Shown here one piece after another: positions 46,593-50,381 of a stretch of DNA of 50,381 nt. The DNA is from Proteobacteria bacterium UBA1844 (lineage in GTDB: Bacteria > Pseudomonadota > Gammaproteobacteria > Steroidobacterales > Woeseiaceae): assembly GCA_002338615.1 (NCBI GenBank), contig DDIS01000203.1, positions 5,711 to 56,091 of the forward strand. The letters run 5' to 3'. The position numbers and the translations under genes are program-made. Under the pieces are notes generated by a model. It made no database searches, was not told where the DNA came from, and worked only from the letters and a program-made list of their open reading frames with translations. Within the stretch, counting starts at the first letter, position 1. The number at the start of each line of letters is the position of its first letter.

Positions 46593-47831
46593 CTAGAGCG
46601 AAATTACTGCATCGACAAGGTCGGCCAACTCTGCGGTTCGGCTGCGGCGTGAGTAACGAGCGGCGGCGTTCTCGCCTGCCGGCGACGTGATGATTGCGTT
46701 GCCGGTCAACAAATTGCGCAGAGCACCGGCTATTTCGTCAACAACATCGAGCGGGACAACCTGGCCACAAGGGTTTGCCTCCACCAGGCGAGCGGTGTCG
46801 CCCGCAGCATCGGTTAATGCGAGGATCGGTCGGGCGGCTCGAAAATACTCGTAAACCTTTGCGGGAATCTGGTGATTGCAATTGGAAGCCTGGAGCACGA
46901 GCAGGACGTCCGCTTCCAACATCTCCTTGAGCGCTTCACGATAGCTGATCGGAGGCGCGAGCCGTACAATGTCGTCAATGCCAAAAGCCTCAATCCGCTC
47001 ACGGAAATACCTTTCGTCGCCGCTCGCGCGAAGCGTGATTTCGAGATTTTCAGCCGTCGCTTCCGCGCTGTCCTTGAGTTGGCGCACCGCCCCGAACAAT
47101 GCCTCCGGGTCACGTTCGGATCGGTACAGCAGTCCGGAATGCAGTATCCGCAGTTTTGTCGGATTGTTCTTGCGGGTTGGCAATTCGAGGCCGGCAAATG
47201 CGGCCTCGTCGTAACCATTTTCGATAAGGTGAAATCGGCCCTTGCGCACGTCTGCGTAGCGATGTTCGTACATTGTCCTCGCGCCCGGTGTGGTAAATAC
47301 GCAGGCCCGCGACAGCTCGACGGTGCCACGCTCAATGCGGCGGTAGGCGCGATATTTTGCCGGGTCGGCCGGATAGTTATCTTCGGTCATCGAGTCGCGA
47401 AAATCTGCAATCCAGGGCAGGCGGGTCTTCGCGGCCAGTGTCCGCGCAATTAAATGCGCCGTGGCAATTGGGTACGTCGACCAGATGGCCGATACCCCGA
47501 ACAGCCGAATCGATTTGAGCCCGAGATAAACGGCGTGCGGCCACCAACTGATCCAGGGGTCCGGGAGAGCCAGGCAGCCCGGATAGCGACCTCGAACGGC
47601 AAGGTGGCGGGACGTGTCCCATGCCTGGGCGCGGAGCACCGTAACGCCCGGGTGAATGTCAGCCAGTTGCTTGCCCGATGTTTGTGAATAGGCGCGCGGA
47701 TGAGCGCTCAGCACGATCGGCCGCCAGCCATGCTCCTCGGCGAGGTAGTTGGCGAATGACAATGTGCGCTGCAGACCGCTGCTCCCTGCCAGCGGCGGGT
47801 AATGAAATGCAATCATCAAAAGAGACCTCAT
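46593..47831 (-). CDS. Family 4 glycosyltransferase
   Basis: 412 residues from the ATG at 47831, chosen because GGAG lies five bases upstream and the protein begins properly there (MIAFHYPPLAGSSGLQR); the frame runs further upstream without support. The GT-B C-terminal signature is QIPAKVYEYFRAARPILAL. It is probably a cytoplasmic sugar transferase for the EPS. It lies 16 bases downstream of the asparagine-synthetase-like gene in the same direction. Confidence 0.88.
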   Translation of the reverse strand: MRSLLMIAFHYPPLAGSSGLQRTLSFANYLAEEHGWRPIVLSAHPRAYSQTSGKQLADIHPGVTVLRAQAWDTSRHLAVRGRYPGCLALPDPWISWWPHAVYLGLKSIRLFGVSAIWSTYPIATAHLIARTLAAKTRLPWIADFRDSMTEDNYPADPAKYRAYRRIERGTVELSRACVFTTPGARTMYEHRYADVRKGRFHLIENGYDEAAFAGLELPTRKNNPTKLRILHSGLLYRSERDPEALFGAVRQLKDSAEATAENLEITLRASGDERYFRERIEAFGIDDIVRLAPPISYREALKEMLEADVLLVLQASNCNHQIPAKVYEYFRAARPILALTDAAGDTARLVEANPCGQVVPLDVVDEIAGALRNLLTGNAIITSPAGENAAARYSRRSRTAELADLVDAVISL

Positions 47832-47847
47832 TGTTGCTCCATCACCG

Positions 47848-49572
47848 TTAGCATCCCAGCTCGGCAAAAAGATAGCCGAGGCTGGCGGCGCGCTGAATCT
47901 GTGCCGGATCGCTGAGGCGATTGAAAGCGAGATACTCGCGCATGCGATCGACGGCGTGCGGATAGCGTTTGTGAACTGCGGCCAGCGAGATCGACGCGCC
48001 ATCGGGCGCAGCCCGCCGCAGCGCGCGCTTGATTCGATACGCGTGCTGCCGAATCCAGATGGGGCGATGCATCGTCACTGTGTCGGACCAGCGCTGGCGT
48101 AAGGGCGGCTCGGCCGCGAAGCTGTATCCGTACTCGGAGGCGAAAGATGCGAGTTCGGGCGAGATGCGCCGGATCAGGCCAGCTTCGAACCTGCCGTGAT
48201 TCTTTGCACGAATGGAGACGGCCATGGCAATCTGGGCCAGATCGTAGTCGAGCAGTGGTGTAAGCGCTGGACCGAAACGGTTGTTGATCGAATTGTTCCG
48301 GCCCATCCAGAAACGGCAGCGAAAATACGGATACAACCATTCGACATCGCTGCGCGACAGCTCGTGCCGCTGGTCGCTGAACGACTCCGCCAGTTTGTCG
48401 CCCAACCGCGCCGCGTATGCCTTTTGCTCGAAGCGCCGGCTAAACGTGTCTGCGGCGAACCGGTGGTAGAAAACCTTGACCACGTCTTCGACCGTGTAGG
48501 GTCGGTCGGGCAAATAGAAGAAATTGCGATAAATTTCTCCACCGCCACCGTTGAGCGCGAGCGCACCCGAAGCCGCCCTTGCCCTGCGCGTTGCGAGGTC
48601 GGCGCCGTTGTTGAAAATTCCGTCGCTACAGAGACCGTCCATGGCGAGATAGTTGGCGGGCACCATGTCCAGCGGATCGCCGACGTTTCGGGTCATCGCC
48701 GACTTGTCGATGTGCGTCAACTCGAGCGACATTTGTCCGGCAATCGATTTCGCGATTTTGACATCGGGCGAATCAGCGCTGCCATAGACGTGTAATCGCG
48801 GCCTGATACCGGTTTCCATAAGCAGAGCGAGCATAAGGCGCGAGTCGTAGCCCCCGGACAGGGCCGTGTCGATTTTGCCGTCGCTGAGATCAGCGATCGC
48901 GCGAAAGCGGGCACGCAGCATGTGCAGCAGTTGTTCCATCGCACCATGATCGCCGCCCGCCGGCCCGATTGCAGGTGAACGCTGTTCGATGCGTTCGATA
49001 CGCCCGGAAACGACTTCAATTCTTTCGCATGGGTCAGCAACTCGAATTTCCGCAAGAGGTGTATCACGACCGTACGTGGCTCCCTGAATCAGGTATTCGT
49101 AGACGCCCTGCTCAAGTACAGTCAGTTGCGGCAGAATCTCTGCCAGGGCGAGGAAGGATGAGCAAACGATCGCGCGGTCCGCCGTATGATAGACCTTGTA
49201 CAGGCCGAGGCGGTCGATTTCGCAAAAGACGTCGTTGCTACTAGTCGTGATCCGGCAATAGTTGCCGGCCACTGTTTGCGCTGTTCCTGCCGGCGGCGGC
49301 TTATCATCGCCGATCGCAAGGCGCGTACCAGCGTCCACAACGAGATTTCGGTCTCCGGGCCCTGGCTCGCAGGCGGCAGAGGTCAGGCCGAAAAAGCAAG
49401 TTGTATAGCATTCAGTGTCGCGGCGCCCGAGACCAGTAAATCCCTGTCTCGCGAATTGCACTTCCAACTCGCGAGACAGCGTTCGCCAGTTCGATCCGGC
49501 TCGTCGCGAGACTATGTAAAATCCGGCACAGTGGCCGCGGGCTGCCGTGCGGCTTTTGTTCGCGCCACTCAA
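47848..49572 (-). CDS. Asparagine-synthetase-like protein without N-terminal glutaminase Cys
   Basis: 574 residues from the TTG at 49572, which overlaps the FemAB stop (TTGA); the frame continues upstream for 34 more codons. The PP-loop SGGYDSR is at residues ~239-245 and an N-terminal glutaminase-like region precedes it, but no Cys lies at position 2: the only early Cys is residue 15 with no start codon before it. It may use ammonia or an amine instead of glutamine. Its role in the polysaccharide is unknown. It belongs loosely to the same group as the truncated gene at the left end of the window. Confidence 0.75.
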   Translation of the reverse strand: MSGANKSRTAARGHCAGFYIVSRRAGSNWRTLSRELEVQFARQGFTGLGRRDTECYTTCFFGLTSAACEPGPGDRNLVVDAGTRLAIGDDKPPPAGTAQTVAGNYCRITTSSNDVFCEIDRLGLYKVYHTADRAIVCSSFLALAEILPQLTVLEQGVYEYLIQGATYGRDTPLAEIRVADPCERIEVVSGRIERIEQRSPAIGPAGGDHGAMEQLLHMLRARFRAIADLSDGKIDTALSGGYDSRLMLALLMETGIRPRLHVYGSADSPDVKIAKSIAGQMSLELTHIDKSAMTRNVGDPLDMVPANYLAMDGLCSDGIFNNGADLATRRARAASGALALNGGGGEIYRNFFYLPDRPYTVEDVVKVFYHRFAADTFSRRFEQKAYAARLGDKLAESFSDQRHELSRSDVEWLYPYFRCRFWMGRNNSINNRFGPALTPLLDYDLAQIAMAVSIRAKNHGRFEAGLIRRISPELASFASEYGYSFAAEPPLRQRWSDTVTMHRPIWIRQHAYRIKRALRRAAPDGASISLAAVHKRYPHAVDRMREYLAFNRLSDPAQIQRAASLGYLFAELGC

Positions 49573-50381
49573 TGCTCGCCGCGCCTTTTGAATCGATGCT
49601 TGAACGCGCGCAGGGCACGGAAGCTGGCGAGGGGCACGTAGTCGAGATCGATGATCTCGCGATGGTGTGTACACCAGCGCCGGTCAATTTTCGTCGATGA
49701 AGTGTAGTTCTCTATAGTCCGACCCGGGCTACGGTCGAAGACGTCACGGTACATGAGGTAATTGATGTATCTTCCAATCCCGAGCGCGGAGTAGGATTCA
49801 TCGTAGGTCGTCTTTAACATCGCCTGTATGTTGCCATGTACAACGCTCAACAGCGATGCGACGACACGATCGTCCAGTAGCAACTGGTAAATCACGGCAT
49901 CGTGATTGCTTGCGAATCGTGTCATAAGGTCGACATACATTTTCCCTTGCCTGTTGTTGGCTGCGATCGCAGTGCCTTCGTGGCCTTTCCAGCCCGCGGT
50001 TTCCAGTCGTCCGTGTTCCGCGATGCCGTCAGCCATGTCGCCTGGCGATTCGAGCGTGCGCAAGCGGGGTGTCAGCCCAGAATCGACCAATTTTTTTTCG
50101 CTGCGGCGCACGGTTCGGCGCACCTCCGAATGCCGCGTGGACCAGTAGCTTTCGAAATTGCCCTTGATGGCGACGCTGGTTGTTATGGAGTGCAATCGGG
50201 ATTCGCTCTCGGGTCCCTCGAGCGCGGCCAGCTGAGATGCCTCGCTGTCCTGCCTGGGGAAGATCAGCCTGGCGCCGTATCCGGGCAGGGCGCGAAGCAG
50301 GGCTTGCAGAGCCGCGGCCGGGTTGTCGCGCATGAAGCGCTCGCTTGCCATCGAGAACCCGATGCAGGCCTGGCCGGGGCA
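49569..50381 (-). CDS. FemAB/GNAT-like acyltransferase (5' end outside window)
   Basis: At least 270 residues; the frame stays open to the window edge, so the ATG at 50351 is probably internal. HSEVRRTVRRSEKKL, the YINYLMYRD region and ENYTSSTKID fit the Acetyltransf_6/FemAB-like group. It would transfer an acyl or aminoacyl group, perhaps to the polysaccharide. Its stop overlaps the TTG of the asparagine-synthetase-like gene, so the two proteins are probably made and used together. Confidence 0.78.
   Translation of the reverse strand, partial: CPGQACIGFSMASERFMRDNPAAALQALLRALPGYGARLIFPRQDSEASQLAALEGPESESRLHSITTSVAIKGNFESYWSTRHSEVRRTVRRSEKKLVDSGLTPRLRTLESPGDMADGIAEHGRLETAGWKGHEGTAIAANNRQGKMYVDLMTRFASNHDAVIYQLLLDDRVVASLLSVVHGNIQAMLKTTYDESYSALGIGRYINYLMYRDVFDRSPGRTIENYTSSTKIDRRWCTHHREIIDLDYVPLASFRALRAFKHRFKRRGEH

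Noticed and set aside
47832..48002. N-terminal extension of the GT4 gene
   Set aside because: It overlaps the asparagine-synthetase-like gene, and the ATG at 47831 has a good ribosome-binding site and the proper GT start.
1..50381. Mobile element, phage, CRISPR or defence system
   Set aside because: No transposase, integrase, repeat-spacer array or defence-type protein was found; the tRNA-like gene has no integrase next to it.

Overview
The window is a gene-dense 50 kb stretch devoted almost entirely to making and exporting surface polysaccharide. The base composition is moderately GC-rich. ATGA/GTGA stop-start overlaps, Shine-Dalgarno sites and the mix of gene families point to a proteobacterium, most likely a gammaproteobacterium; no single marker fixes the genus. 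I see no transposase, integrase, CRISPR array, rRNA or plasmid or phage function.

Left part (1-14,692). The C-terminal end of an asparagine-synthetase-like protein is followed by two translationally coupled PLP-dependent proteins (an unusual 733-residue protein and a group II amino-acid decarboxylase). Converging on them is a leftward block that starts with a four-gene ABC capsule exporter (KpsM, KpsT, KpsE and KpsD types, each overlapping the next). It continues into a small unknown gene, a methyltransferase, a 1,102-residue methyltransferase/coiled-coil/glycosyltransferase/glycosyltransferase protein and another methyltransferase. This looks like an ABC-exported polysaccharide with its own assembly and possibly chain-capping enzymes.

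Centre (15,043-22,722). A WecA-type initiating transferase, manC and manB (GDP-mannose supply), a small outer-membrane barrel protein, a second initiating sugar transferase of the EpsB type, a WecB-type UDP-GlcNAc 2-epimerase, and a tRNA-like gene with unusual features.

Right part (22,723-46,530). This closely resembles the EPS locus that normally accompanies exosortase A (XrtA/EpsH, PEP-CTERM sorting). It has the PrsK kinase, Wza-like lipoprotein, chain-length protein, tyrosine autokinase, polysaccharide deacetylase, FemAB-like protein, two glycosyltransferases, two odd alpha/beta hydrolases, acyl carrier protein, O-antigen-ligase-like protein, acyl-CoA ligase and PLP decarboxylase. The exosortase itself, EpsI, the XrtA-associated ATPase, PrsR and PrsT are absent from the window, and no PEP-CTERM substrate is visible. 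Inserted between its parts is a nucleotide-sugar cluster (C-methyltransferase, SDR, DUF4910 protein, glucose-1-phosphate cytidylyltransferase, PIG-L deacetylase) that probably makes a branched or otherwise unusual CDP-sugar.

Far right (46,593-50,381). A glycosyltransferase, a second asparagine-synthetase-like protein and a second FemAB-like protein that runs off the end. The window thus combines two initiating transferases and two export routes, an ABC route and a Wza/Wzc-type route. Family names were recognised by eye from the translated sequence; no database search was run.
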